64,000 nucleotides of DNA from Hansschlegelia quercus (GCF_004310425.1 NZ_SIUB01000012.1:1-64000); one strand, 5' to 3'. Counted from the stretch's first letter, positions 40,782 to 51,426 are shown. A program made the numbers and translations. Notes: generated by a model from the sequence alone, not told the origin.

Positions 40782-42104
40782 ATGCGCCTCAGCCGTTACT
40801 TCCTGCCCATCCTGCGCGACGCGCCGAAAGAGGCGGAAATCGTCTCGCACCGGCTGATGCTGCGCGCCGGCATGATCCGGCAGGAGGCCGCCGGCATCTA
40901 TGCCTGGCTGCCGCTCGGCCTGAGAGTGCTGAATAAGATCTCCGACATCATCCGCGAGGAGCAGAACCGGGCAGGCGCGATCGAGCTGCTGATGCCGACG
41001 CTCCAGCTCGCCGATCTCTGGCGCGAGAGCGGCCGCTACGACGCCTATGGCGAGGAGATGCTGCGCATCAAGGACCGCAACGAGCGCGATCTGCTCTACG
41101 GCCCGACCAACGAGGAGATGATCACCGAAATCTTCCGGGCCGGCGTGCGGTCCTACAAGGACCTGCCGAAGAACCTCTACCACATTCAGTGGAAGTTCCG
41201 GGACGAGCGCCGCCCGCGCTTCGGCGTGATGCGCTCGCGCGAGTTCCTGATGAAGGACGCCTATTCCTTCGACCTCGACGCGGAGGGGGCGAAGACCGCC
41301 TACAACCGCATGTTCGTGGCCTATCTACGCACCTTCGAGCGGCTCGGCCTCAAGGCGATCCCGATGGCGGCGGATACCGGCCCGATCGGCGGAGACCTCA
41401 GCCACGAGTTCATCATCCTGGCGAAGACCGGCGAGAGCCAGGTGTTCTGCCACAAGGATTTTCTCGGCTTCGAAGCGCCGGACGCTGACGTCGACTTTGA
41501 CGATGCGGCCGGTCTGCAGGCGGTCGTCGACAAGTGGACGGCGTCATACGCGGCCACCGAAGAGATGCACGACGAGGCCGCCTTCGGCGCGATTCCCGCC
41601 GAGGCCCAGGTCACTGCGCGCGGCATCGAGGTCGGCCACATCTTCTATTTCGGGACGAAATATTCGGTTCCGATGAAGGCGCTCGTCACCGGGCCTGACG
41701 GCAAGGAGACGCCCGTCCACATGGGTTCCTACGGCATCGGGCCGAGCCGCGTCGCCGCAGCGGCGATCGAAGCCGGCCATGACGACGCCGGAATCATCTG
41801 GCCGGATGCGATTGCGCCGTTCCGGGTCGGGCTCATCAACCTGAAGCCGGGCGACGCCGGCGTCGACGCCGCCTGCGAAGACCTTTACGCCAAGCTGACG
41901 GCTTCAGGAGTGGACGTGCTCTACGACGACACGGACGATCGGCCCGGCTCCAAATTCGCGACCGCCGACCTGATCGGCTTGCCTTGGCGCCTCGTCGTCG
42001 GGCCGAAGGGCCTTGCCGCCGGCCAGGTCGAGCTCAAGCGTCGGGCGGGAGGGGCCGCGGAGACGCTGAGTCCCGAAGCCGCCCTCACCGCGATCCTCGG
42101 CTGA
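40782..42104 (+). CDS. proS: Prolyl-tRNA synthetase, short form
   Basis: 440-residue class II aminoacyl-tRNA synthetase. Motif 2 is in [17 protein letters not shown], motif 3 in [16 protein letters not shown], and the anticodon-binding domain follows ([16 protein letters not shown]). The editing insertion of E. coli ProRS between motifs 2 and 3 is missing, which is usual in alphaproteobacteria. Start is the ATG at 40782 ([15 protein letters not shown]). Confidence 0.95.
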   Translation: MRLSRYFLPILRDAPKEAEIVSHRLMLRAGMIRQEAAGIYAWLPLGLRVLNKISDIIREEQNRAGAIELLMPTLQLADLWRESGRYDAYGEEMLRIKDRNERDLLYGPTNEEMITEIFRAGVRSYKDLPKNLYHIQWKFRDERRPRFGVMRSREFLMKDAYSFDLDAEGAKTAYNRMFVAYLRTFERLGLKAIPMAADTGPIGGDLSHEFIILAKTGESQVFCHKDFLGFEAPDADVDFDDAAGLQAVVDKWTASYAATEEMHDEAAFGAIPAEAQVTARGIEVGHIFYFGTKYSVPMKALVTGPDGKETPVHMGSYGIGPSRVAAAAIEAGHDDAGIIWPDAIAPFRVGLINLKPGDAGVDAACEDLYAKLTASGVDVLYDDTDDRPGSKFATADLIGLPWRLVVGPKGLAAGQVELKRRAGGAAETLSPEAALTAILG

Positions 42105-42112
42105 CCCGGCGC

Positions 42113-43405
42113 ATGGCGGAGCGCGGCGTCGAAGCCGGTTCTCCCTTGGGCTCCACGAAGCCGTTCGCGGCGTTCGAATGGCTGATCGCCGGTCGGTATC
42201 TCCGCGCGCGCCGCAAGGAAGGCTTCATCTCCGTCATCGCGGGGTTCTCGTTTTTAGGGATCACGCTTGGCGTCGCGACGCTGATCATCGTCATGGCGGT
42301 GATGAACGGCTTTCGCACTGAACTCCTCAACAAAATCCTCGGCATCAACGGCCACGTCGTCGCCCAGCCGCTCGACGGGTCGCTGACCGATTATGCGCCC
42401 GTCGCCCAACGCCTGGAGGGCGTGCCCGGCGTCAAGTTCGTGATCCCGCTGGTGGAAGGCCAGGCGCTCGCGTCCTCTCAGGCTGGCGCAAACGGCGTGC
42501 TCGTGCGTGGCGTCCGCGCCCAGGATCTCGGCAAGCTGACGCTGGTCTCCCGAACCATCCGCGAGGGCACGCTGGAGAATTTCGACGACGGCGGCGGGGT
42601 GCTGATCGGCAAGCGGCTCGCCGAGCAGCTCGGCCTGCACGCCGGCGACACGATCACGCTCGTCAGTCCGCGCGGGGCGGTGACGCCCATGGGCGTCACG
42701 CCGCGCATAAAGGGCTATCGGGTCGCCGCGATCTTCGAGATCGGCATGTCGGAATATGACGGCGCCTTCGTTTTCATGCCGCTGTCGGAGGCCCAGGCCT
42801 ATTTCAACCGCGAGGATGACGTCACCGGGATCGAGATTTATCTCGACCGCCCGGACTCGATCGACGCCGTGAAGCCGAAGCTGCAGGAGGCGGCGGACCG
42901 GCCGCTCTACCTTCTCGACTGGCGGGACCGGAACAAGACGTTCTTCTCGGCGCTCGAGGTCGAGCGGAACGTGATGTTCCTGATCCTCACGTTGATCGTT
43001 CTTGTGGCCGCCCTCAACATCATCTCGGGCCTGATCATGCTGGTGAAGGACAAAGGCCGCGACATCGCCATCCTTCGCACCATGGGCATGACGCGCGGCG
43101 CGGTGATGCGCGTATTCCTGATCACCGGCGCCAGCATCGGCGTGGTCGGGACGCTCGCGGGCTTCGCCCTGGGGATGCTGGTCTGCTGGAACGTCGAAGG
43201 GATCCGCGCCTTCCTCGCTTATCTAACCGGGACCGAGCTGTTCTCGCCCGAAGTCTATTTCCTCAGCCGTCTGCCGGCCGACCCCGACGCGCGCGAGACC
43301 GCGACTGTCGTGCTGATGGCGCTCGTGCTCTCCGTGTTCGCGACGCTTTATCCCGCATGGCGGGCGGCGAGCCTCGAGCCGATCGAGGCGCTCAGAAACG
43401 AATGA
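42113..43405 (+). CDS. lolC: Lipoprotein-releasing ABC permease LolC/E
   Basis: 430-residue inner-membrane permease that, with LolD, extracts lipoproteins from the inner membrane and hands them to LolA. An N-terminal helix ([24 protein letters not shown], in parts) is followed by a large periplasmic domain and three C-terminal helices (about 285-310, 335-360, 395-420), the MacB/FtsX topology. The end [15 protein letters not shown] is typical. A single permease gene, as in many alphaproteobacteria, would work as a homodimer. Overlaps lolD by four bases. Confidence 0.93.
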   Translation: MAERGVEAGSPLGSTKPFAAFEWLIAGRYLRARRKEGFISVIAGFSFLGITLGVATLIIVMAVMNGFRTELLNKILGINGHVVAQPLDGSLTDYAPVAQRLEGVPGVKFVIPLVEGQALASSQAGANGVLVRGVRAQDLGKLTLVSRTIREGTLENFDDGGGVLIGKRLAEQLGLHAGDTITLVSPRGAVTPMGVTPRIKGYRVAAIFEIGMSEYDGAFVFMPLSEAQAYFNREDDVTGIEIYLDRPDSIDAVKPKLQEAADRPLYLLDWRDRNKTFFSALEVERNVMFLILTLIVLVAALNIISGLIMLVKDKGRDIAILRTMGMTRGAVMRVFLITGASIGVVGTLAGFALGMLVCWNVEGIRAFLAYLTGTELFSPEVYFLSRLPADPDARETATVVLMALVLSVFATLYPAWRAASLEPIEALRNE

Positions 43406-44097
43406 CCGACGAGCCGATCCACACGCCGCTGCTGATGCTCGACCGCGTTGCTCGCCGCTACGTCCAGGGCGAGGCGACCGTCGACGTGCTGGTCGACGCC
43501 TCCGGAGTGATCGAGGCCGGGGAGGTCGTCGCGCTGATCGCGCCGTCCGGCACGGGGAAGTCGACCCTGCTTCACGTCGCAGGGCTGCTGGAGCGGCCGG
43601 ATAGCGGCGAGGTCTGGTTCGAGGGCCGGCCCACGGTCGGACTGTCCGACGCCGAGCGTACCGCGATGCGCCGCAATGAGGTCGGCTTCGTCTACCAGTT
43701 CCACCATCTGTTGCCGGAATTCTCCGCGCTCGAAAATGTCGTCATGCCGCAACTGATCCGCGGCCTGACTTCGTCCGAAGCGAAGTCGCGGGCGAAGGAT
43801 CTCCTGTCCTATCTCGGTCTCGGCGCGCGGCTCCAGCACCGACCGTCCGAGCTCTCCGGCGGCGAGCAGCAGCGCGTCGCGATCGCCCGCGCCGTGGCGA
43901 ACGCCCCAAAACTGCTGCTGGCCGACGAGCCCACGGGCAATCTCGATCCGACAACGTCGGCCCATGTGTTCTCGACCCTCATCGCGCTCGCGCGCGCCTC
44001 GGGCCTCGCCGCCATCGTCGCGACTCACAATCTTGAGCTTGCCGGCACGCTGGACCGACGGATTACGCTCAGGGACGGCGTCCTCGTCGACGCCTGA
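43402..44097 (+). CDS. lolD: Lipoprotein-releasing ABC ATPase
   Basis: 231-residue ATPase. Walker A is [11 protein letters not shown], the Q-loop in [18 protein letters not shown], signature [14 protein letters not shown], Walker [13 protein letters not shown], and the His switch in [22 protein letters not shown] is characteristic of LolD. The ATG overlaps the lolC stop. Confidence 0.95.
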   Translation: MTDEPIHTPLLMLDRVARRYVQGEATVDVLVDASGVIEAGEVVALIAPSGTGKSTLLHVAGLLERPDSGEVWFEGRPTVGLSDAERTAMRRNEVGFVYQFHHLLPEFSALENVVMPQLIRGLTSSEAKSRAKDLLSYLGLGARLQHRPSELSGGEQQRVAIARAVANAPKLLLADEPTGNLDPTTSAHVFSTLIALARASGLAAIVATHNLELAGTLDRRITLRDGVLVDA

Positions 44098-44162
44098 CGC
44101 CACCTAGCCGGCCTTCTCGCCAGAATACGCTCCCGCAAATCCATCAGAGTCGCCGATGCCGC

Positions 44163-44191
44163 TTGACATGCAGAAACAAGAATGGAACAAA
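44163..44191 (+). promoter_or_regulatory. Promoter before SOS-type micropeptide
   Basis: TTGACA (44163-44168) with a 17-base spacer to AACAAA (44186-44191). The same two hexamers at the same spacing occur before gltA on the minus strand. The -10 overlaps the LexA-type operator. Confidence 0.5.
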
Positions 44192-44209
44192 AAAAGAACA
44201 TAACGGAAC
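44185..44209 (+). promoter_or_regulatory. LexA (SOS) operator, GAAC repeats
   Basis: GAAC (44185-44188), seven A bases, GAAC (44196-44199), six bases, GAAC (44206-44209). GAAC-N7-GAAC is the reverse complement of the alphaproteobacterial LexA box GTTC-N7-GTTC. It overlaps the predicted -10 region, the right place for repression. Confidence 0.7.
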
Positions 44210-44224
44210 ACAGGGACTTCAGTC

Positions 44225-44335
44225 ATGGACATGCATCCCATCCGCGCCTTCGCCATCGGCTGCCTTGAGCTCAGCTCCGTCGCGACCTTCCTCGGCGCCC
44301 TATGGGTCTGGGCCGATGTTCTCGGCCGCGTCTGA
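44225..44335 (+). CDS. 36-residue membrane peptide under SOS-type control
   Basis: Predicted peptide starts MDMHPIRAFAIGCLELSS and continues VATFLGALWVWADVLGRV: a short N-terminus and one hydrophobic helix of about 20 residues. AGGGA lies 10 bases upstream as a ribosome-binding site. It directly follows a promoter with a LexA-type operator. Caulobacter SidA, a 29-residue LexA-controlled inner-membrane division inhibitor, has the same size, topology and regulation. No sequence identity to SidA is claimed. The frame ends 83 bases before dnaE. Confidence 0.55.
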   Translation: MDMHPIRAFAIGCLELSSVATFLGALWVWADVLGRV

Positions 44336-44418
44336 TCGTTTTCTGTGGAGGAGGGCGCCCTCCGTCCGGGCGCGACCCGCCGCAGGCGCTAGGATCGCGG
44401 CTCAGCGGGAGGCGGACG

Positions 44419-47400
44419 ATGAGCGAAGGACTGAAGGCCGATCCGGGCTTCGTGCATCTCAACGTCCGGTCGTCCTTCTCTTTGCTCGAAGGCGCGCTGA
44501 CGATCGCGAAGATCGCTGCCGGCTCGAAGGCCGACAAGCGCCCGGCGGTGGCGCTCACCGACGACAATCTGTTCGGGGCGCTTGAGTTCTCCGAGAAGCT
44601 CTCATCCTCCGGCATCCAGCCGATCGTCGGCTTGACGCTGGCGCTCGATTTCAAGGATCGCGAACAGCGCGGCGCCGGCCGGCCGGTGCGGGAGACGAGG
44701 CGGCCCGGGATCGTGCTGCTGTCGCGCAGCGAGACGGGCTACCGCAATCTCATGGCGCTGAGCAGCCGCGCCTTCCTTGATGGCGATTCGGACGGATCGC
44801 CTTACGCGACGCTCGACATGCTCGACGGCCGCTGTGAGGGCCTGATCGCGCTGACGGGGGGACCTGAAGGGCCGATCGACCGCGCCTTTAGCGACGGCGC
44901 CGACGACGTCGCAGGCGTCCGGCTGGCCAAGCTTGCTGACCTGTTCGGCGACGCGCTCTATGTCGAGATCCAGCGCCACGGCCTCGCTAGCGAGAAAGCT
45001 GTCGAAGCCGCGATCGTCAATCTCGCCTATGAGCGCGGCCTGCCGATCGTCGCGACGAACGGCGCGCGCTTCGCCGAGCGGAGCGATTACGAGGCCCACG
45101 ACGCGCTGATCTGCCTCGCGGAAGGCCGCGTTCTCGCCGAGACCGAGCGACGGCAGATGTCGCCGGAGCATTATCTGAAGTCCCGCGCCGAGATGGCGGC
45201 GCTGTTCGCCGATTTGCCCGAGGCGTTGGAGAACACGGTCGAGATCGCCCGCCGCTCGGCCCATCGCCCAAAGACCGGAAAGCCGATCCTGCCGCGCTTC
45301 ACCGTTGGGGCGGGGCAGGGCGACGACGCCGCCGAGGAGGCGGCGGAGCTGCGGCGTCAGGCGGTCGCGGGCCTCGCCGTCCGCCTCGCCGCGCACGGCC
45401 CCGCGCCGGATCTTGACGTGAAGGCCTATGAGGACCGGCTCGAATTCGAGCTCGGCGTCATCGTGGGCATGAAGTTCCCGGGCTACTTCCTGATCGTCGC
45501 CGACTTCATCAAGTGGGCGAAGCTTCAGGGCATTCCGGTCGGCCCCGGCCGCGGCTCGGGCGCGGGCTCGCTCGTCGCCTACGCGCTGACGATCACAGAC
45601 CTCGATCCGCTCCGCTTTGGCCTGCTGTTCGAGCGCTTCCTCAATCCCGAACGCGTGTCGATGCCGGACTTCGACATCGACTTCTGCCAGGACCGGCGCG
45701 AGGAGGTGATCGCTTACGTCCAGAATCGCTACGGTCACGACCGCGTGGCGCAGATCATCACCTTCGGCACGCTGCAGGCCCGCGGCGTCATGCGCGACGT
45801 CGGTCGTGTGCTCGAGATGCCGTATGGGCAGATCGACAAGCTCTGCAAGTTGGTGCCGCAGAACCCGGCGAACCCCGTCACGCTTAAGCAGGCGGTGGAG
45901 GACGAGCCGAAGCTCAGCGAAGCCAGGGCCGCCGATTCCTCCGTCGCGCGGATGCTCGACATCGCGCTGAAGCTCGAGGGTCTCTACCGCCACGCCTCGA
46001 CGCACGCCGCCGGCATCGTGATCGGCGACCGGCCGTTGTCGGAGCTCGTGCCGCTCTACCGCGACCCGCGTTCCGACATGCCGGTCACGCAGTTCAACAT
46101 GAAGTGGGTCGAGCCCGCGGGTCTGGTGAAGTTCGACTTCCTTGGCCTGAAGACGCTGACGACGCTGACCACCGCCGTCGCGCTGCTCAGGAAGCGCGGG
46201 GTGGCGCTCGATCTGGAGAAAATCCCAATCGACGACGCTCCGACCTACGAGATGCTCGCGCGCGGCGAGACGGTCGGCGTGTTCCAGTTGGAAAGCGCAG
46301 GGATGCGGCGCGCGCTCGCCGATATGAAGCCCGACCGCTTCGAGGACATCATCGCGCTGGTCGCGCTCTATCGGCCGGGTCCGATGGCGAACATCCCGAC
46401 CTATTGCGCGCGAAAGCACGGTCAAGAGAAGGCGCAGTACCTGCACCCGAAGCTGGAGCCGATCCTCGGCGAGACCTTCGGCGTGGTGATCTACCAGGAA
46501 CAGGTGATGCAAGTCGCCCAGACGCTCGCCGGCTACTCGCTGGGCGAGGCCGATTTGCTGCGGCGCGCGATGGGCAAGAAGATCCGATCCGAGATGGACG
46601 CGCAGCGCGAGCGCTTCGTCACGGGCGCAGTCGAGCGCGGGATCGGCAAGGCGGATTCGGCGACGATCTTCGAGCTGCTCGCGAAGTTCGCTGACTACGG
46701 CTTCAATAAGAGCCACGCCGCGGCCTACGCGCTTGTCGCCTACCAGACGGCCTATCTCAAGGCGAACTACCCAGTCGAGTTCTTGGCGGCTTCTATGACG
46801 CTCGACATGGGGTCGACCGACAAGCTCGCGGAATTCCGGCAGGAGGCGGTTCGGCAGAAGATTTCGGTGAGCCCGCCTTGCGTAAACCGCTCAAGCGTCA
46901 GCTTCGACGTCGAGAATGGCGAGATCCTCTATGCGCTCGCGGCGTTGAAGGGAGTAGGCGGCCAGGCGGTCGAAGGCGTCGTGGCTGGTCGGCGCGAGCG
47001 GCCGTACCGCAACCTGCAGGATCTCGCCAAGCGGCTCGACGTCAAGGCGCTCCCGAAGCGCGCGCTCGAAAGCCTCGCTCAGTCCGGGGCGCTGGATGCG
47101 CTGGAGCCGGATCGGGCGCGGGCGCTGGCGAGCGTCGACGCGATCATGGGCGTCGCCTCGAAGCTGCGCGGCGACGAGGCGATCGGCCAGACAGACTTCT
47201 TCGGCGCGGTCGACGAGCCGATCCTGCCGAAGCCCTACGAGCCTTGGCCCGCCGGCGAGCGGTTGAAGCGCGAATATGAGGCGATCGGCTTCTTCCTCTC
47301 CGGCCACCCGCTCGACGACTATGGCCCGCTGCTCGAAAAGCTGAGGATCCGCCGCTACGCCGATTTCGCGATCGCCGCCAAGGCGGGCGCAACCGCGGGT

Positions 47401-47868
47401 CGTCTTGCGGCGACGGTCCTGACGCGGCAGGAGCGCAAGACGAAGACCGGCAATCGCATGGGCATCGTCACCCTCTCGGATCCGACAGGCCATTATGAGG
47501 CGGTGATCTTCTCGGAAGGTCTCGCGACCTATCGCGACCTCCTGGAGCCGAACACCGCTGTGATCGTGACGGTGCAGGCGGTGGTCGAGGGGGACGAGAT
47601 CCGCATCCGGCTCGAGCACGTCGAGCCGCTCGATCAGGCCGCGGAGAAGATGCAGAAGTCGGTGCGCGTCTTCCTGCGCGGCCCAGATGCGTTCGAAGGC
47701 CTTTCGCGCAGGCTGGAGGCGGGAGACGGCGAGGTCTCGATAGTGCTGATGCTCGACGAAGAGGAGACGGAGGTCGAGATCAGGCTTCCCGGCCGCTACC
47801 GGGTCTCGCCGCAGGTTGCGGGCGCGCTCAAGACCGCTCCGGGAGTTGTCGCGGTGGAGGCCGCCTGA
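44419..47868 (+). CDS. dnaE: DNA polymerase III alpha subunit
   Basis: 1149-residue replicative polymerase (DnaE1 type). The N-terminal PHP domain starts HLNVRSSFSLLEGAL and spans about residues 1-260. Catalytic aspartates lie in PDFDIDFCQDRR near 415-426. The helix-hairpin-helix and OB domains follow (NRMGIVTLSDPTGHYEAVIF near residues 1010-1035). Length and the lolC-lolD-dnaE order fit the replicative enzyme, not the SOS-type ImuC/DnaE2. The ATG at 44419 follows GGGAGG. Readthrough from the SOS-type promoter at 44163 is possible because no terminator is visible between. Confidence 0.95.
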   Translation: MSEGLKADPGFVHLNVRSSFSLLEGALTIAKIAAGSKADKRPAVALTDDNLFGALEFSEKLSSSGIQPIVGLTLALDFKDREQRGAGRPVRETRRPGIVLLSRSETGYRNLMALSSRAFLDGDSDGSPYATLDMLDGRCEGLIALTGGPEGPIDRAFSDGADDVAGVRLAKLADLFGDALYVEIQRHGLASEKAVEAAIVNLAYERGLPIVATNGARFAERSDYEAHDALICLAEGRVLAETERRQMSPEHYLKSRAEMAALFADLPEALENTVEIARRSAHRPKTGKPILPRFTVGAGQGDDAAEEAAELRRQAVAGLAVRLAAHGPAPDLDVKAYEDRLEFELGVIVGMKFPGYFLIVADFIKWAKLQGIPVGPGRGSGAGSLVAYALTITDLDPLRFGLLFERFLNPERVSMPDFDIDFCQDRREEVIAYVQNRYGHDRVAQIITFGTLQARGVMRDVGRVLEMPYGQIDKLCKLVPQNPANPVTLKQAVEDEPKLSEARAADSSVARMLDIALKLEGLYRHASTHAAGIVIGDRPLSELVPLYRDPRSDMPVTQFNMKWVEPAGLVKFDFLGLKTLTTLTTAVALLRKRGVALDLEKIPIDDAPTYEMLARGETVGVFQLESAGMRRALADMKPDRFEDIIALVALYRPGPMANIPTYCARKHGQEKAQYLHPKLEPILGETFGVVIYQEQVMQVAQTLAGYSLGEADLLRRAMGKKIRSEMDAQRERFVTGAVERGIGKADSATIFELLAKFADYGFNKSHAAAYALVAYQTAYLKANYPVEFLAASMTLDMGSTDKLAEFRQEAVRQKISVSPPCVNRSSVSFDVENGEILYALAALKGVGGQAVEGVVAGRRERPYRNLQDLAKRLDVKALPKRALESLAQSGALDALEPDRARALASVDAIMGVASKLRGDEAIGQTDFFGAVDEPILPKPYEPWPAGERLKREYEAIGFFLSGHPLDDYGPLLEKLRIRRYADFAIAAKAGATAGRLAATVLTRQERKTKTGNRMGIVTLSDPTGHYEAVIFSEGLATYRDLLEPNTAVIVTVQAVVEGDEIRIRLEHVEPLDQAAEKMQKSVRVFLRGPDAFEGLSRRLEAGDGEVSIVLMLDEEETEVEIRLPGRYRVSPQVAGALKTAPGVVAVEAA

Positions 47869-47884
47869 GAGACGGCGGCGCGGC

Positions 47885-47914
47885 TTGCTTTCTGCGGCTT
47901 TCTTCGCCTATACC
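47885..47914 (+). promoter_or_regulatory. Putative rpsB promoter
   Basis: TTGCTT (47885-47890), 18 bases, TATACC (47909-47914), about 115 bases before the rpsB ATG. The remaining leader could hold autoregulation by S2, but no specific structure was identified. Confidence 0.45.
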
Positions 47915-48027
47915 CGCGCCATCCCACACGCGGGTCTGACGGCGATAACCAAGCCGTTCCGGCGCCAAGGCTCGAAGGTCGAGCCGGCGGACGCCCGCGG
48001 AGGCCTAACCGGAAAGCGAACGAACCA

Positions 48028-49053
48028 ATGGCGATCCCTGATTTCACCATGCGTCAGCTGCTCGAAGCTGGCGTTCACTTCGGCCACCAGGCCCACCGCT
48101 GGAACCCGAAGATGGGCCAGTACATCTTCGGCGCCCGCAACAACATCCACATTATCGACCTCGCGCAGACCGTGCCGATGATGCACCGCGCGCTCCAGGC
48201 GGTCAGCGATGTCGTCGCCGGCGGCGGCCGCGTGCTGATCGTCGGCACCAAGCGCCAAGCGGCCGGCATCGTCGCCGATTCCGCGCGCCGCTCGGCTCAG
48301 TATTTCGTGAACTCCCGCTGGCTCGGCGGCATGCTGACCAACTGGAAGACGATCTCCGGCTCGATCCAGCGCCTGCGCAAGCTCGAGGAGATGCTTTCTG
48401 GCGAGGCCCAGGGCTTCACCAAGAAGGAGCGCCTGACGCTGTCGCGCGAGCGCGACAAGCTCGAGAAGACGCTCGGCGGCATCAAGGACATGGGCGGTCT
48501 GCCCAACCTGATCTTCGTGATCGACACCAACAAGGAGCAGATCGCGGTTAAGGAGGCCCAGCGCCTCGGCATTCCGGTCGCCGCGATCCTCGACACGAAC
48601 TCCGATCCCGAAGGCATCACCTATCCGATCCCGGGCAATGACGACGCCGGGCGCGCGCTCGCGCTCTATGGCGATCTGATCGCCCGCGCCGCGATCGACG
48701 GCATCGGCCGCGGCCAGGGCGATGTCGGCGTCGACCTCGGCGCGCAGGAAGAGCCCGTGATCATCGAGCCTGCGCTCGACGAGCCGGCGGTTCCGCTCGA
48801 GCAGGCCGAGGACGTCTACGAGCTGCTCGCCGCTCCGCGCGGCGCGCCGGACGACCTCTCGAAACTGACGGGCGTCGGTCCGCAGCTCGAGCAGAAGCTC
48901 AACGAGTACGGCATCTACCATTACTGGCAGCTTGCGGCGATGAAGCCCGAGGACGTCGCCAAGGCGGATTCAGACATGAAGCTGAACGGCCGCTTCGATC
49001 GCGACGGTTGGGTGGCGCAGGCGCGCGAGCACCTCGCTCTGCTGGCGGCCTGA
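48028..49053 (+). CDS. rpsB: Ribosomal protein S2 with C-terminal extension
   Basis: 341-residue uS2; E. coli S2 has 241. The core (about residues 1-235) is normal: [22 protein letters not shown] and [14 protein letters not shown] (in parts). After an acidic linker the last 65 residues form a helix-hairpin-helix-like domain ([17 protein letters not shown], then [16 protein letters not shown]). Extended S2 proteins occur in several alphaproteobacteria. First gene of the rpsB-tsf-pyrH-frr string. Confidence 0.96.
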   Translation: MAIPDFTMRQLLEAGVHFGHQAHRWNPKMGQYIFGARNNIHIIDLAQTVPMMHRALQAVSDVVAGGGRVLIVGTKRQAAGIVADSARRSAQYFVNSRWLGGMLTNWKTISGSIQRLRKLEEMLSGEAQGFTKKERLTLSRERDKLEKTLGGIKDMGGLPNLIFVIDTNKEQIAVKEAQRLGIPVAAILDTNSDPEGITYPIPGNDDAGRALALYGDLIARAAIDGIGRGQGDVGVDLGAQEEPVIIEPALDEPAVPLEQAEDVYELLAAPRGAPDDLSKLTGVGPQLEQKLNEYGIYHYWQLAAMKPEDVAKADSDMKLNGRFDRDGWVAQAREHLALLAA

Positions 49054-49067
49054 AAACTTTTCGCTTC

Positions 49068-49127
49068 GGTCCCGCGCGATGTTCCGCGCGGGACCTCTTA
49101 GAGATTTGCGCCGCCTGAGGGCGGCGC
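49068..49127 (+). terminator. Tandem hairpins between rpsB and tsf
   Basis: GGTCCCGCGCG / CGCGCGGGACC (49068-49078, 49085-49095), loop ATGTTC, followed by TCTTAGAGATTT; then GCGCCGCC / GGCGGCGC (49108-49115, 49120-49127) just before the tsf ribosome-binding site. Probably partial termination that sets the S2:EF-Ts ratio. Confidence 0.6.
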
Positions 49128-49149
49128 ACGGCATTTTCAGAGGACTACG

Positions 49150-50073
49150 ATGGCGAACGTGACCGCGGCCATGGTGAAGGAGCTTCGCGAGAAGACCGGC
49201 GCCGGCATGATGGATTGCAAGAACGCGCTCGGTGAGGTCGAAGGCGACATCGAAGCGGCTGTCGACTGGCTGCGCAAGAAGGGTCTGGCCAAAGCCGCGA
49301 AGAAGGCCGGCCGCGTCGCGGCTGAAGGTCTCGTCGCGCTCGCAGTATCCGGCGGCAAAGGCGTCGCCATCGAGGTCAACGCCGAGACCGACTTCGTCGC
49401 GCGCAATCCCGAGTTCCAGGAGATGGTGGCGACGATCGCGACCGTCGCGATTGGCGTCGGCCAGGACGTGCCGGCGATCGAAGCGGCCAGCTATCCGGGC
49501 GGCGGCACGGTCGCGGAGAAGATCCAGGCGACCATCGCCAAGATCGGCGAGAACATGACCCTGCGCCGCGCAGCCGAAATCTCGGTTCCGGCGGGCGTCA
49601 TCGGCTCCTATGTACATTCCCCGGTGGGCCCGAACCTCGGCAAGATCGCGGTGATCGTCGGCCTCAAGTCCGAGGGCAAGGCTGAGCCGCTGCTCGCGCT
49701 CGGCCGCCAGATCGCGATGCATGTCGCGGCGACCAACCCGCAGGGCCTCAACGCCACATCGATCGATCCGGCGATCGTCGCCCGTGAGCGCGAGGTTCTG
49801 GCGTCGAAGGCGCGCGAGGGCGGCAAGCCTGAGAACGTCATCGAGAAGATCGTCGAGAACGGCGTGAAGACCTTCTACAAGGAGAACACGCTTCTCGAGC
49901 AGCCTTTCGTGCACGACGGCTCTAAGACCGTCGCGCAGGCGGTGAAGGCGGCGGAGTCGGAGGTCGGCGCCCCGATCGAGATCATCGGTTACGTCCGCCT
50001 CGCGCTCGGCGAGGGGGTCGAGAAGGAAGAGAGCGACTTCGCAGCGGAAGTCGCGGCGGCGGCCAAGGGTTGA
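49150..50073 (+). CDS. tsf: Elongation factor Ts
   Basis: 307-residue nucleotide-exchange factor for EF-Tu. The N-terminal signature [19 protein letters not shown] and the TDFVAR motif ([12 protein letters not shown]) are intact. AGAGGA precedes the ATG by 6 bases. Its stop overlaps a possible TTG start of pyrH. Confidence 0.97.
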   Translation: MANVTAAMVKELREKTGAGMMDCKNALGEVEGDIEAAVDWLRKKGLAKAAKKAGRVAAEGLVALAVSGGKGVAIEVNAETDFVARNPEFQEMVATIATVAIGVGQDVPAIEAASYPGGGTVAEKIQATIAKIGENMTLRRAAEISVPAGVIGSYVHSPVGPNLGKIAVIVGLKSEGKAEPLLALGRQIAMHVAATNPQGLNATSIDPAIVAREREVLASKAREGGKPENVIEKIVENGVKTFYKENTLLEQPFVHDGSKTVAQAVKAAESEVGAPIEIIGYVRLALGEGVEKEESDFAAEVAAAAKG

Positions 50074-50078
50074 TCGCG

Positions 50079-50810
50079 GTGACGCCCGCGACCGAGACGA
50101 AGCCGCTTTATCACCGCGTCCTCGTCAAGGTTTCGGGCGAGGCCCTGATGGGCCCCTCCGCCTACGGCCTTCATCAGGAGACCGTCGACCGCATCGCCGC
50201 GGACCTTGCGGCGGCGCATGCGCTCGGCGTGGAGCTGGCGGTCGTCGTGGGTGGCGGCAACATCTTCCGCGGCGTCCAGGTGTCGAAGCAGGGCGTCGAC
50301 CGGGCGACCGGCGACTATATGGGCATGCTCGCGACCGTGATGAACGCGCTCGCGCTTGCCGCGGCGCTGATGCGTCAGGGCGTGCAGACGCGGGTGCTTT
50401 CCGCGCTCGACATGCCGGCGGTGTGTGAGACGTACACACGGCCCCGCGCGCTTGCCCATCTCGACCGGGGCCGGGTCGTCATCTTCGCGGCCGGCACGGG
50501 CAACCCGTTCTTCACCACCGACACAGCGGCCGCTCTGCGCGCCGTCGAGATGGGCTGCGGCGCGTTACTGAAGGCCACTCAGGTCGACGGGATCTACACG
50601 AGCGACCCCAAACAGGATCCGGCGGCGACGCGCTACGATCGCGTCACCCATGACGAGGTCATCCAGCAGGATCTCAAGGTCATGGACACGGCGGCCTTCG
50701 CGCTTGCCCGCGAGAACGCACTTCCGGTAATCGTCTTCTCCATTCACGAGCCCGGGTCGATCTCCTCGGTGATCTGCGGCGAGGGCCGGGCGACCACGGT
50801 CGCAAGCTGA
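50079..50810 (+). CDS. pyrH: Uridylate kinase
   Basis: 243-residue amino-acid-kinase-family enzyme that phosphorylates UMP. Motifs include [23 protein letters not shown] and [20 protein letters not shown] (in parts). The GTG at 50079 is chosen because AAGGG lies nine bases upstream; a TTG at 50070 overlaps the tsf stop but has no room for a ribosome-binding site. Confidence 0.95.
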   Translation: MTPATETKPLYHRVLVKVSGEALMGPSAYGLHQETVDRIAADLAAAHALGVELAVVVGGGNIFRGVQVSKQGVDRATGDYMGMLATVMNALALAAALMRQGVQTRVLSALDMPAVCETYTRPRALAHLDRGRVVIFAAGTGNPFFTTDTAAALRAVEMGCGALLKATQVDGIYTSDPKQDPAATRYDRVTHDEVIQQDLKVMDTAAFALARENALPVIVFSIHEPGSISSVICGEGRATTVAS

Positions 50811-50862
50811 CGTCTGCACGACGCGCGCGTCCCGGCGACCAAAAACAGGAAGCGACCAGACA

Positions 50863-51426
50863 ATGGCCGACGCCGCGCTCGACCTCGACGACCTAAAGCG
50901 CCGCATGCATGGCGCGGTCACGTCCCTCAAGAACGATCTCGCAGGCCTGCGCACCGGCCGCGCCTCGACGAACCTGCTCGACCCGGTGGTCGTCTCGGCC
51001 TATGGCGCCGAGATGCCCCTCAATCAGGTCGCGACGGTCAGCGTACCGGAAGCGCGGATGCTGAGCGTCCAGGTCTGGGACCGCAGCATGGTCAACGCCG
51101 TCGAGAAGGCGATCCGGGAGGCCAATCTCGGCCTCAACCCGATCACCGAAGGTCAGCTGATGCGGATCCCGCTGCCGGAGCTCAACGCGGAGCGCCGCAA
51201 GGAGCTGGTCAAGGTCGCGCACAAATATGCCGAGGCCGCCAAGGTCGCCGCCCGTCACGTGCGGCGCGACGGGCTCGACACGCTGAAAAAGTCCGAGAAG
51301 GACGGCGACCTCAGCAAGGATGACCACGAGCGGCTGGCCGAGCAGGTCCAGAAGGCCACGGACGCGGCGGTCGAGGAGATCGACCAGGCGCTCGCAGCCA
51401 AGGAGAAAGACATCCTCCAGGTGTGA
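50863..51426 (+). CDS. frr: Ribosome recycling factor
   Basis: 187-residue factor that, with EF-G, splits terminated ribosomes. Signatures are [32 protein letters not shown] and the C-terminal helix [20 protein letters not shown]. Length is standard. Fifty-two bases after pyrH, likely in the same transcript. Confidence 0.96.
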   Translation: MADAALDLDDLKRRMHGAVTSLKNDLAGLRTGRASTNLLDPVVVSAYGAEMPLNQVATVSVPEARMLSVQVWDRSMVNAVEKAIREANLGLNPITEGQLMRIPLPELNAERRKELVKVAHKYAEAAKVAARHVRRDGLDTLKKSEKDGDLSKDDHERLAEQVQKATDAAVEEIDQALAAKEKDILQV

